From: Hyphomicrobiales bacterium
GTDB taxonomy: Bacteria; Pseudomonadota; Alphaproteobacteria; Rhodospirillales; JACKKN01
Assembly: GCA_024236415.1 (NCBI GenBank)
Contig: JACKKN010000010.1
Span: 1 to 64,000 of the forward strand
Direction: 5' to 3'
Length of the DNA stretch: 64,000 nt
Of the stretch, positions 8,442-15,664 are shown piece after piece (within the stretch, counting starts at the first letter, position 1; each line of letters begins with the position of its first letter). The position numbers and the translations under genes were made by a program. The notes under the pieces were generated by a model. That model did no database searches and was not told the DNA's origin. It saw only the letters and a list, made by a program, of their open reading frames with translations.

Positions 8442-8897
8442 TTAGGGGGTGATGTCGACCCACCCCTTCAACCGCCGTTCGACCACTTCGGGGATTCCCG
8501 CCTTGGTGATGTGGACCCCGCGAATCAGGTCCTTGGGCCCCCAGTGCATGGTTTCCATGGTGTTGCCGCAGGCCACGAACTCGACGTCGTAGTGCATCAG
8601 GCTCTCAACGCGCTCGCGCACCGGCGACCCGTGGTGCAGCAGGCCGCGCAGGCCGGCGCCCCAGGCCACCACCGCGATCTGCACGTTGTCCATGCCGTAG
8701 AACTTCTGGATGTTGACCACGTTGTACAGCAGGTTGTTCAGCTTGCGCGGGTCGTCCGTGGTCATGGTCAGCAGCACCCGCCGCGGCTCGTCCATGGTCG
8801 GTTTCGGCTCCGCCAGGTCCGTCTCCGCCGCCCGGGCGGCCCCCGCCGCCACCGCGACCACCAGGGCGGCCAGCGCCCAGGTCCGAATGATGCCCAT
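8442..8897 (-). CDS. Periplasmic DsrE-like protein
   Basis: A 151-residue protein with a cleavable signal (residues 1-22, ending ARA) followed by a DsrE/F-like domain. Its recognisable parts are RVLLTMTTDDPRKLNNLLYNV, the VQIAVVAWGAGL strand and a conserved cysteine in VEFVACGNTM (near residue 111), the expected persulfide-carrying position. DsrE proteins normally act in the cytoplasm; exported versions are common beside sox genes, but their reaction is not established. A strong GGGAGGGG ribosome site sets the start. It leads the thioredoxin gene in a two-gene operon. Confidence 0.85.
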   Translation of the reverse strand: MGIIRTWALAALVVAVAAGAARAAETDLAEPKPTMDEPRRVLLTMTTDDPRKLNNLLYNVVNIQKFYGMDNVQIAVVAWGAGLRGLLHHGSPVRERVESLMHYDVEFVACGNTMETMHWGPKDLIRGVHITKAGIPEVVERRLKGWVDITP

Positions 8898-8963
8898 GTC
8901 CCCTCCCGTCCCTTCCCCGGTCCCGCCGGAACGCGGCGCGCGGCCGTCGTGCCGCAGGATTTG

Positions 8964-8979
8964 TATATTAGCGGAATAT
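8964..8979. promoter_or_regulatory. Half operator / inverted repeat between divergent genes
   Basis: TATATTAG (8964-8971) matches seven of eight positions of the operator half-site at 10663. It is also part of a perfect inverted repeat ATATT-N5-AATAT (8965-8979). It lies in the 149-base gap between the leftward DsrE-like gene and the rightward spermidine-synthase-like gene, so repressor binding here could control either or both. The second half-site at the expected spacing matches only four of eight. Confidence 0.4.
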
Positions 8980-9046
8980 CAGATAACTGTAATCTTTCCT
9001 GTCGCGGAAAATCCGCCGTTCACGCGTTGTTGAAGGATTCCGGCCG

Positions 9047-10612
9047 GTGCCCCTGACCCTGTTCCAGGCCCTGTTCTATGGCGTCGCCGTGTTCGTCAGC
9101 TCGGCCTGCGGCCTGGTGATCGAGATCGTCGCCGGGCGCCTGCTGGCCCCCTACGTGGGCATGTCGCTGTACACCTGGACCGCCATCATCGCCGTGGTCC
9201 TGGCCGGCCTGTCGGCCGGGCACTGGATCGGCGGCCTGCTGGCGCCGCCCCAGGTGGACGCCCGGCGCGGCGCCCGTCGGGTGGCGGCGGCCCTGGCCGG
9301 CGCCGCCGTGTCCAGCCTGGCGTCCCTGGTCCTGCTGCGGGTCCTGGCCGGGTTCCTGCTGGGCGGCGGGCTGGACGCCATCCCGGCCATCGTCGCCCTG
9401 ACCACCGCCCTGTTCCTGCTGCCCAGCCTGTTCGTCGGCATCGTGTCGCCGATCCTGACCAAGCTGGCCGTGGACGGCATGCCCGGCCGCCACGGGCGGG
9501 TGATCGGCACCATGTATGCCCTGGGCACCCTTGGCAGCATCGCCGGCACCCTGCTGGCCGGATACCTGTTCATCTCGTGGATCGGGTCCACCGGCACGGT
9601 GCTGACCGTGGCCGGGGTCTACGCCGCCCTGGCCCTGGCCTTCGCCGCCGCCGACCGCCTGCGGGTGCTGGTGGTGGCGGTGCTGCTGGCCGCCGGCGGC
9701 GGGCTGGCGTGGTGGGGCGGCGCGGTGCGCGCCTTCGACTCGCCGTGCCGCATCGAGAGTGACTACTTCTGCATCCGGATCGACGACTTCTCGGCCGAGA
9801 CCGGGCGTCCCAGCCGGCTGATGGCGCTCGACCACCTGGTCCACAGCATCAACGACCGCGACGACCCGGGCCTGCTGTACAGCCCCTACATCCACTTCGT
9901 CGGCGAGGTCACCCGCCGGCGCCTGGGCGCCGGGACTCCGATCGCCGCCTTCTTCATCGGCGGCGGCGGCTTCACCCTGCCCCGGGCCTGGTCCGTCGGG
10001 CGGCCGGGGTCGGACCTGGTGGTGGCCGAACTGGACCCCCAGGTCAGCCGGGCCGCCGAGCAGTTCCTGTGGTGGCGCCCCGCCGCCCCCGGGGTCTCGG
10101 TCCTGCACCGCGACGCCCGCGCCGCCCTGGCGGCCCTGCCCGCGGCGCGCAGGTTCGACCTGGTGTTCGGCGACGCGTTCCACGACATCTCGATCCCCGC
10201 CCACCTGGTCAGCCGGGAATTCCACCAACAGATCGCGGCGCGCCTGAAGCCCGGCGGGTTCTACGTGGTCAACGTGGTCGACCGCGGCGACAACCCGCGT
10301 TTCCTGTTCGCCCTGGTCAAGACCCTGGGCCAGGACTTCGCCAGCGTCGAGGCCTGGGTGGACCCGGACGAGGCGGGCGACCCCGGGCAGGGCCACGGCG
10401 GGCGCACCACCTTCGTCGTCGTCGCCTCGGCCACCGGCAACGGCGACGACGGCCGCCTGGTGGCCAGCCACGGCCTGCGGCGGGCCTGGCTGCGCTGGAA
10501 TCCGGCCGACCTGGCGGCCCGCGTCGCCGCCTCGGACAGCCCGGTGCTGAGCGACGATTTCGCCCCGGTGGACAGGCTCATGTCGGGCCTTTTGCTGGGC
10601 GCCGAGCCCTAG
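9047..10612 (+). CDS. Membrane-fused spermidine-synthase-like protein
   Basis: A 521-residue protein starting with GTG, with GAAGGA about nine bases upstream. The N-terminal half (residues 1-220) has about seven hydrophobic helices of the spermidine-synthase-associated transporter type. The C-terminal half is a Rossmann methyltransferase-like domain with the nucleotide-binding segments FFIGGGGFTLPRA, VVAELDPQVSRAA and DLVFGDAFHD. Such fused proteins are annotated as putative spermidine synthases, but their product is unknown. It sits inside the sox island beside the repressor gene, so a role tied to sulfur oxidation is possible but unproven. Confidence 0.8.
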   Translation: MPLTLFQALFYGVAVFVSSACGLVIEIVAGRLLAPYVGMSLYTWTAIIAVVLAGLSAGHWIGGLLAPPQVDARRGARRVAAALAGAAVSSLASLVLLRVLAGFLLGGGLDAIPAIVALTTALFLLPSLFVGIVSPILTKLAVDGMPGRHGRVIGTMYALGTLGSIAGTLLAGYLFISWIGSTGTVLTVAGVYAALALAFAAADRLRVLVVAVLLAAGGGLAWWGGAVRAFDSPCRIESDYFCIRIDDFSAETGRPSRLMALDHLVHSINDRDDPGLLYSPYIHFVGEVTRRRLGAGTPIAAFFIGGGGFTLPRAWSVGRPGSDLVVAELDPQVSRAAEQFLWWRPAAPGVSVLHRDARAALAALPAARRFDLVFGDAFHDISIPAHLVSREFHQQIAARLKPGGFYVVNVVDRGDNPRFLFALVKTLGQDFASVEAWVDPDEAGDPGQGHGGRTTFVVVASATGNGDDGRLVASHGLRRAWLRWNPADLAARVAASDSPVLSDDFAPVDRLMSGLLLGAEP

Positions 10613-10648
10613 CCACGGCGCCGGCGGCGGCCGGCAAACTCCAAAACG

Positions 10649-10684
10649 TTGACAATAGGCAAAATATTAGATAGAACTAATATT
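10649..10684 (+). promoter_or_regulatory. Promoter with symmetric SoxR/BigR-type operator
   Basis: A consensus minus 35 box TTGACA at 10649-10654 is followed 17 bases later by TAGAAC (10672-10677). Overlapping the minus 10 box is a perfect 8-base inverted repeat, AATATTAG (10663-10670), six-base spacer ATAGAA, CTAATATT (10677-10684). An operator that covers the minus 10 box of the repressor's own promoter is the usual arrangement for ArsR-family autorepression. It serves as the reference for the related sites before dsrE2, soxX and aprB. Confidence 0.8.
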
Positions 10685-10714
10685 ATTGAAATCGTATATA
10701 GGCACGCCGGACTC

Positions 10715-11065
10715 ATGGACATCAAAGAATTCGAGCAACAAGTGCTGGTGGCCACCAACCTCCTCAAGGCCATGAGCAACGAGAACAGGTTGCTGATCCT
10801 GTGCCAGTTGATCCACGGCGAAAAGACGGTCGGCGAGTTGGAAGAAGTCATCGGCCTGAGCCAGTCGGCCCTGTCCCAGCACCTGGCCGTGCTGCGCCAG
10901 AACGACCTGGTGGCCACCCGCCGCGACGCCCAGTCGATCTACTACTCCCTGGCCGGCGAGGAGCCCGAGGCGGTGATCGAGGCCCTGTACGACCTGTTCG
11001 CCGCCCACGACGCCCGCAACGCCACGGCACACGCCCCGGCGGAGGAAACCCCGCCGGCCGTCTGA
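10715..11065 (+). CDS. soxR: ArsR-family repressor (SoxR/SqrR/BigR type)
   Basis: A 116-residue winged-helix repressor. The ATG at MDIKEF is chosen because the TTG further upstream lies in the minus 35 box. The recognition region is VGELEEVIGLSQSALSQHLA followed by LRQNDLVATRRDAQSIYYSL, as in SoxR/SqrR/BigR proteins, which respond to reactive sulfur through two cysteines. Only Cys30 (in LLILCQL, helix 2) is present; the expected second cysteine near the end of the last helix is replaced in LYDLFAAHDA. It probably controls the sox island from the operator overlapping its promoter. One-cysteine sensing would be unusual. Confidence 0.85.
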   Translation: MDIKEFEQQVLVATNLLKAMSNENRLLILCQLIHGEKTVGELEEVIGLSQSALSQHLAVLRQNDLVATRRDAQSIYYSLAGEEPEAVIEALYDLFAAHDARNATAHAPAEETPPAV

Positions 11066-11116
11066 AGACCCGATTCCACGATTGACGGCGCGCCGCACGG
11101 CCCGCGGCGCGGCGCC

Positions 11117-12100
11117 TCAGCGCACGATCATCACCGAGTTGTAGGCGTTCTCCATGACCTTGAACGCCACGCTGCCCATGAAGAACCGCTTCAGGCCGGT
11201 GGAGCCCGAGTCGGCCAGCACGACCAGGGAATAGTCGGGGCCGGCCTCGATGATCTCGTCCACCGGGTCACCGACCCGGGTCAGGGTCTCGTTGACCTCG
11301 ATCCCCATGTCCGCCAGGGCGCGAGCGGCGTCCTCCACCGCCTTGCGGGCGTCCGCCTCGCCCTCCTCGTCCAGGGACACGGACAGCAGCGAGACGGGGC
11401 ACTGGCAGCGGCTGGCCAGGATGGCGTCGGTGCGCACGGCCTCGAGCGCCCGTTCCGACCCGTCGACGCAGATCAGGTGGCCGTGGCCGGCCTCCAGCTC
11501 GCGCGCCACCAGCACCGAACAGGGGGCGTGGACGGCGATCTTCTCGGCCACCGCCGGGTCCCAGAAGGTCTTGACCCGGCGCTTGCGCCACCGTTCCGAG
11601 GCGCCGATGATGATCAGGTCGTAGTGGCCGATCTCCCACTGCTCCAGGATGCCGGTGGCGATGTCCGGCGCCACCTTCAGCTTCAGCACCACCATCTTGC
11701 CGTGCTCGTTGACGAACTGGATCTTGTTGTCGCCCAGGGGATCGCCGGCGACGTTCACGTGGAAGCTTTCCTCGCGCCAGTCTGGGCCCCCCATGACTCC
11801 CAGCTCTTCGAGGATTTCCTGGCCTTTTTTCAGATACTTGATGCCGGGAAGCTCGAGTCCCCACTTAAGCATGTTCTCGCGCGCGACCCGCACCTGCAGC
11901 CCGCCAGAGCGCAGGCCCTGGTCGATGGGCCGGACATAGACGAGAACGATGTCGGCGTCGACCCCGCCACCCAGCTTGGCGGCGTAGCGCAGGCCGCGGT
12001 AGGATTCGTCGGAGCCGTCGATGCAGACGAGGATGCGGAACCGCCGTTCGGCGGTCGTATCGACTTCCATGCCCGAGCCCTCGGGAATCGCCTCACTCAT
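11117..12100 (-). CDS. Tandem-domain universal stress protein
   Basis: A 327-residue cytoplasmic protein with two UspA-like domains, about residues 18-200 and 205-327. The first begins RFRILVCIDGSDES and has an insertion; the second begins HLICVDGSERAL and ends with the nucleotide-binding pattern LADSGSTGLKRFFMGSVA. Such proteins bind ATP or other nucleotides and are stress-linked. A GGAG ribosome site precedes the ATG. It lies directly after the DASS transporter on the same strand (28-base gap), and may modulate that transporter or respond to energy status; the link is only positional. Confidence 0.85.
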   Translation of the reverse strand: MSEAIPEGSGMEVDTTAERRFRILVCIDGSDESYRGLRYAAKLGGGVDADIVLVYVRPIDQGLRSGGLQVRVARENMLKWGLELPGIKYLKKGQEILEELGVMGGPDWREESFHVNVAGDPLGDNKIQFVNEHGKMVVLKLKVAPDIATGILEQWEIGHYDLIIIGASERWRKRRVKTFWDPAVAEKIAVHAPCSVLVARELEAGHGHLICVDGSERALEAVRTDAILASRCQCPVSLLSVSLDEEGEADARKAVEDAARALADMGIEVNETLTRVGDPVDEIIEAGPDYSLVVLADSGSTGLKRFFMGSVAFKVMENAYNSVMIVR

Positions 12101-12128
12101 TCAATTATCTCCAACGCCCACCGGGGAA

Positions 12129-13652
12129 TCAAACGCCAAGTAGCGGCCAGTAGACCCAGGCCGCGGCCAGCATGATGGCGATGGACATGACCACCATCTT
12201 CCACCCCACCACCAGGAAGTCGGTGGTCTTCAGGTATCCCGAGGCGTAGACGATGGTGCAGGCCGGGGTGCCGACCACGGTCAGGTAGGCGAAGGCCGAC
12301 GACACTGCGGTGATGAATCCGATCACCAGCGGGCTTTCGCCGGCGGCGTCGGCCAGGTTCAGCACGATGGGCCCCAGCACCGCCACGGCGGCGCCGTTGG
12401 ACATCATGTTGGTCACCGCCGTGGTCAGGGCCGACACCGCCCCCCACAGGCCGATGCCCTCGCCGAAGCCCATGGGTTCCAGCAGCGCCAGGAAGTTGCT
12501 GGCCACCCAGGCGGCGGCGCCGGAGTCCTTCATCTGCAGGCCCAGCGAGATGGCGGCGGCGTACAGCAGCACCACGCCCCAGTTGACGCCGTTGTTCACG
12601 TCCTCCCAGCGCACCAGCCCGGCGACCAGGAAGGCGGCGGCGCCCAGGATGGCCACGGTGCCCATGCCGATGTCGCCGGACAGGCCGATCCAGCCCACCA
12701 GGATCAGGAAGAAGATGAAGATGGACACCCAGTCGGCCCCCTTCATGGGGCCCTCGGCCTCGATCTGCGCGCGCAGCTTGACCACGGCCCTGGCCAGGTC
12801 GCGGTATTCGGGGCGGAAGGTGAACAGCAGGATCAGCGTCACGAAGGGAAGCTGCACCAGGAACATGGGGTAGGCGTACATCATCCATTTCAGGTAATCG
12901 ACGATGAACTTCTGGGTCTCGGGGTTGGTGGGGTCGAAGAAGAATTCCTTCCAGTAGCCGATCATGATGGCGTTGCGCGCCCCGCCCGACGGCGTGCCGA
13001 TGCCGGCCACCGAGCAGCCGTAGGAGATGGAGAACAGCAGCACCGCGGCCAGGTTGCGCACCTTCTTGGGGTCGTCCGAGGTCAGCGTGATCAGGGTGAT
13101 GCCCACCGGCAGCATCATGGCCGCCACCGTGTGCTCGCCGATGAACGAGGCCAGCAGGCCCGACACCAGGGAGATGCCGAAACAGATCCGCGCCGTGCGG
13201 GTGCCGGTCAGGCGCACGATGAACCAGGCGATGCGCTTGTCCAGCTTCTGCTTGACCACGGCCACCGCCAGCATCAGCGAGCCCATGATGAACAGCACCG
13301 AGTCCGTCATCAGGCTCTTGGCCACCTTGGTGGAATCGATGCCCAGCAGCAGCACCTGGGCGACGATGATCATCAGCGCCACCGTGGGCAGGGGCACCGG
13401 TTCGGTCACGAACAGGATGGTCGCCACCACCGACATGGTCAGGACCACCAGCCCCTCGTGGCTCAGGTCATCGGGCAGCGGCAGGCTCAGCATGCCGGCG
13501 CCCACCAGCATGGCGATGAAGAAGAATTTCTTTTCCCAGAAGAAGACCAGGTTCAGGGCGCGGCGCAGGGCCATCAGCCGGCGCAGGCCGGACTCGCCGC
13601 CATGGCGCAGGCGGTTGGCCACCGTGTTTTTCCGTAACGCTTCCTCCGACAT
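12129..13652 (-). CDS. DASS/SLC13-family sodium-coupled anion transporter
   Basis: A 507-residue polytopic membrane protein with about 12 hydrophobic segments. Family marks are GCSVAGIGTPSGGARN (residues about 212-227) and TVVGTPACTIVYASGYLK near the C terminus, the paired sodium and substrate hairpins of the DASS family. Members move dicarboxylates or sulfate with sodium. Nothing in the sequence fixes the substrate; beside Calvin-cycle and sulfur genes, sulfate or C4-dicarboxylate are both plausible. An AT-rich stretch (13690-13750) just upstream probably holds its own promoter. Confidence 0.88.
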   Translation of the reverse strand: MSEEALRKNTVANRLRHGGESGLRRLMALRRALNLVFFWEKKFFFIAMLVGAGMLSLPLPDDLSHEGLVVLTMSVVATILFVTEPVPLPTVALMIIVAQVLLLGIDSTKVAKSLMTDSVLFIMGSLMLAVAVVKQKLDKRIAWFIVRLTGTRTARICFGISLVSGLLASFIGEHTVAAMMLPVGITLITLTSDDPKKVRNLAAVLLFSISYGCSVAGIGTPSGGARNAIMIGYWKEFFFDPTNPETQKFIVDYLKWMMYAYPMFLVQLPFVTLILLFTFRPEYRDLARAVVKLRAQIEAEGPMKGADWVSIFIFFLILVGWIGLSGDIGMGTVAILGAAAFLVAGLVRWEDVNNGVNWGVVLLYAAAISLGLQMKDSGAAAWVASNFLALLEPMGFGEGIGLWGAVSALTTAVTNMMSNGAAVAVLGPIVLNLADAAGESPLVIGFITAVSSAFAYLTVVGTPACTIVYASGYLKTTDFLVVGWKMVVMSIAIMLAAAWVYWPLLGV

Positions 13653-13760
13653 CGCCCGCTTTGCCGCGACCGTGCGACTGCCCCCAGGGAATTAAATTAG
13701 ATTATTCACATCAATAAGCAACAGGCTGAACAAACAAGCAAGAAAATCCTTATGAATCAT

Positions 13761-13789
13761 GCGCGGAGGGCACAAATCCCCCTCCGCGC
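13761..13789 (-). terminator. Stem-loop after rpe
   Basis: A 10-base inverted repeat GCGCGGAGGG / CCCTCCGCGC with a 9-base loop, 34 bases beyond the rpe stop. No long T tract follows on the minus strand, so termination would be weak. It may instead stabilise the 3-prime end of the Calvin operon mRNA before the separately promoted DASS gene. Confidence 0.5.
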
Positions 13790-13823
13790 GGATGCCCGGA
13801 AAAGCCCTCGGGCCAGCGCCGGT

Positions 13824-14474
13824 CTAGGCGGCGGCGGCGCGCAGCTCGCCGATGGTGGCGGCATAGTCGTCGCCGCGGAACACGGCGCTGCCGGCCACCA
13901 GCACGTCGGCGCCGGCGTCCACCACCGACTTGATGGTCTTGGCGTTGACCCCGCCGTCCACCTGCAGGTCGATGGGCCGGTTGCCGATCATGCGGCGGAT
14001 GCGGCTGATCTTCTCGAGCTGGGATTCGATGAAGCTCTGGCCGCCGAAGCCCGGGTTGACGGACATGACCAGGATCAGGTCCAGCTTGTCCAGCACATAC
14101 TCGACCACCGTTTCCGGCGTCGCCGGGTTCAGCGACAGGCCCGCCTTCTTGCCGATCGAGCGGATGAACTGCAGGCTGCGGTCGATGTGGGGGTCGGCCT
14201 CGGCATGCACGGTGATGATGTCGGCGCCGGCATCGGCGTAGTCCTGCAGGTAGGGCTGCGCCGGGTTGATCATCAGGTGCACGTCGAACACCTTCTCGGT
14301 GTGCGGGCGGATGCACTTGATGACCGGGGGTCCGAACGTCAGGTTGGGCACGAAGTGCCCGTCCATGACGTCGATGTGGACGTAGTCGCACCCGGCCGCG
14401 TCGATGGCCCGGACCTCTTCGCCCAGGCGCGCGAAGTCCGCCGACAGGATGCTGGGTGCGATCTTGATGCTCAT
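13824..14474 (-). CDS. rpe: Ribulose-phosphate 3-epimerase
   Basis: A 216-residue TIM-barrel enzyme that interconverts xylulose 5-phosphate and ribulose 5-phosphate. The family pattern is complete: IAPSILSADFARLGEEV at the N terminus, HIDVMDGHFVPNLTFGP with metal-binding His and Asp, VMSVNPGFGGQSF and VDGGVNAKT, then the phosphate-binding VAGSAVFRGDD. It is the last gene of the leftward glpX-prk-tkt-fba-rpe operon, with a GGAGGAAG ribosome site. It serves regeneration of the CO2 acceptor. Confidence 0.97.
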   Translation of the reverse strand: MSIKIAPSILSADFARLGEEVRAIDAAGCDYVHIDVMDGHFVPNLTFGPPVIKCIRPHTEKVFDVHLMINPAQPYLQDYADAGADIITVHAEADPHIDRSLQFIRSIGKKAGLSLNPATPETVVEYVLDKLDLILVMSVNPGFGGQSFIESQLEKISRIRRMIGNRPIDLQVDGGVNAKTIKSVVDAGADVLVAGSAVFRGDDYAATIGELRAAAA

Positions 14475-14554
14475 GTCTCTTCCTCCGATGACAGCGTGGT
14501 TCTTGTTCTGTTGTTGCCGCGTGCGGAACGGGTGCCCGGTCAGTGGAAATCCCG

Positions 14555-15619
14555 TCAGTGGATATGGGGATCCAGGCTGCCGGCGGCATAGCGCTCGAAC
14601 ATGGCCTCCAGGGGAATGACACGGATCTTGGAGGCGTTGCCGGCGGTGCCGAAGGCTTCATAGCGCGCCTTGCAGATGCTGGCCATGGCCTTGCGCGATT
14701 CCGCCAGGTACTTGCGCGGGTCGAAGTCCGACGGCTTGTCGGACAGGTACTTGCGGATGGCGCCGGTGGAGGCCATGCGCAGGTCGGTGTCGATGTTCAC
14801 CTTGCGCACGCCGTGCTTGATGCCCTCGACGATCTCCTCCACCGGCACGCCATAGGTCTGGCCCATGTCGCCGCCGTGGCTGTTGATGATCTGCAGCCAG
14901 TCCTGGGGCACCGAGGACGACCCGTGCATGACCAGGTGGGTGTCGGGGATGCGGGCGTGGATCTCCTTGATGCGCTCGATGGCCAGGATGTCGCCGGTGG
15001 GCGGGCGGGTGAACTTGTAGGCGCCGTGGCTGGTGCCGATGGCGATGGCCAGGGCGTCGGCCTTGGTGGCCTTGATGAAGTCGGCGGCCTCGTTGGGGTC
15101 GGTCAGCAACTGGTCGTGGGTCAGCTTGCCCTCGGCGCCGATGCCGTCCTCCTCGCCGGCCTCGCCGGTTTCCAGCGATCCCAGGCAGCCCAGCTCGCCC
15201 TCCACCGACACGCCGCAGGCGTGGGCCATGTCCACCACCTGCTGGGTGACGTGGATGTTGTAGTCCCAGTCCGCCGGGGTCTTGCCGTCCTCCTTGAGGG
15301 AGCCGTCCATCATCACCGAGCTGAAGCCGAGCTGGATCGAGCGCTGGCACACCGCCGGCGAGGTGCCGTGGTCCTGGTGCATGCAGACGGGGATGTCGGG
15401 ATAGGATTCCACCGCCGCCTCGATCAGGTGGCGCAGGAAGATGGCGCCGGCGTACTTCCGAGCCCCGGCCGAGGCCTGCAGGATGACCGGGCTGTCGGTC
15501 GCCTGGGCGGCCTCCATGATGGCCTGGACCTGCTCCAGGTTGTTGACGTTGAACGCCGGGATGCCATAGCCGTGCTCGGCCGCGTGGTCGAGCAGCTGGC
15601 GCATTGAAACGAGTGCCAT
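14555..15619 (-). CDS. fba: Class II fructose-bisphosphate aldolase
   Basis: A 354-residue zinc-dependent aldolase of the Calvin-cycle type (CbbA). Visible are the start MALVSMRQLLDHAAEHGYGI, the zinc-site motif VCMHQDHGTS (residues about 80-89), the second metal signature GELGCLGSLE and the later LVMHGSSSVPQ with the conserved glycine-serine phosphate loop. It condenses triose phosphates to fructose or sedoheptulose bisphosphate. The gene lies 46 bases after tkt and 81 bases before rpe in the CBB operon. Confidence 0.97.
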   Translation of the reverse strand: MALVSMRQLLDHAAEHGYGIPAFNVNNLEQVQAIMEAAQATDSPVILQASAGARKYAGAIFLRHLIEAAVESYPDIPVCMHQDHGTSPAVCQRSIQLGFSSVMMDGSLKEDGKTPADWDYNIHVTQQVVDMAHACGVSVEGELGCLGSLETGEAGEEDGIGAEGKLTHDQLLTDPNEAADFIKATKADALAIAIGTSHGAYKFTRPPTGDILAIERIKEIHARIPDTHLVMHGSSSVPQDWLQIINSHGGDMGQTYGVPVEEIVEGIKHGVRKVNIDTDLRMASTGAIRKYLSDKPSDFDPRKYLAESRKAMASICKARYEAFGTAGNASKIRVIPLEAMFERYAAGSLDPHIH

Positions 15620-15664
15620 GTTGTTAATTCCCTCTCTCAGGTTTGCCGGCAGGTTTCGCCGTGC

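Noticed and set aside
11117..12100. Leftward UspA-domain protein considered as a cation transporter domain or kinase fragment
   Set aside because: It has no membrane segments and two complete UspA-like halves; the length fits a standalone tandem Usp.
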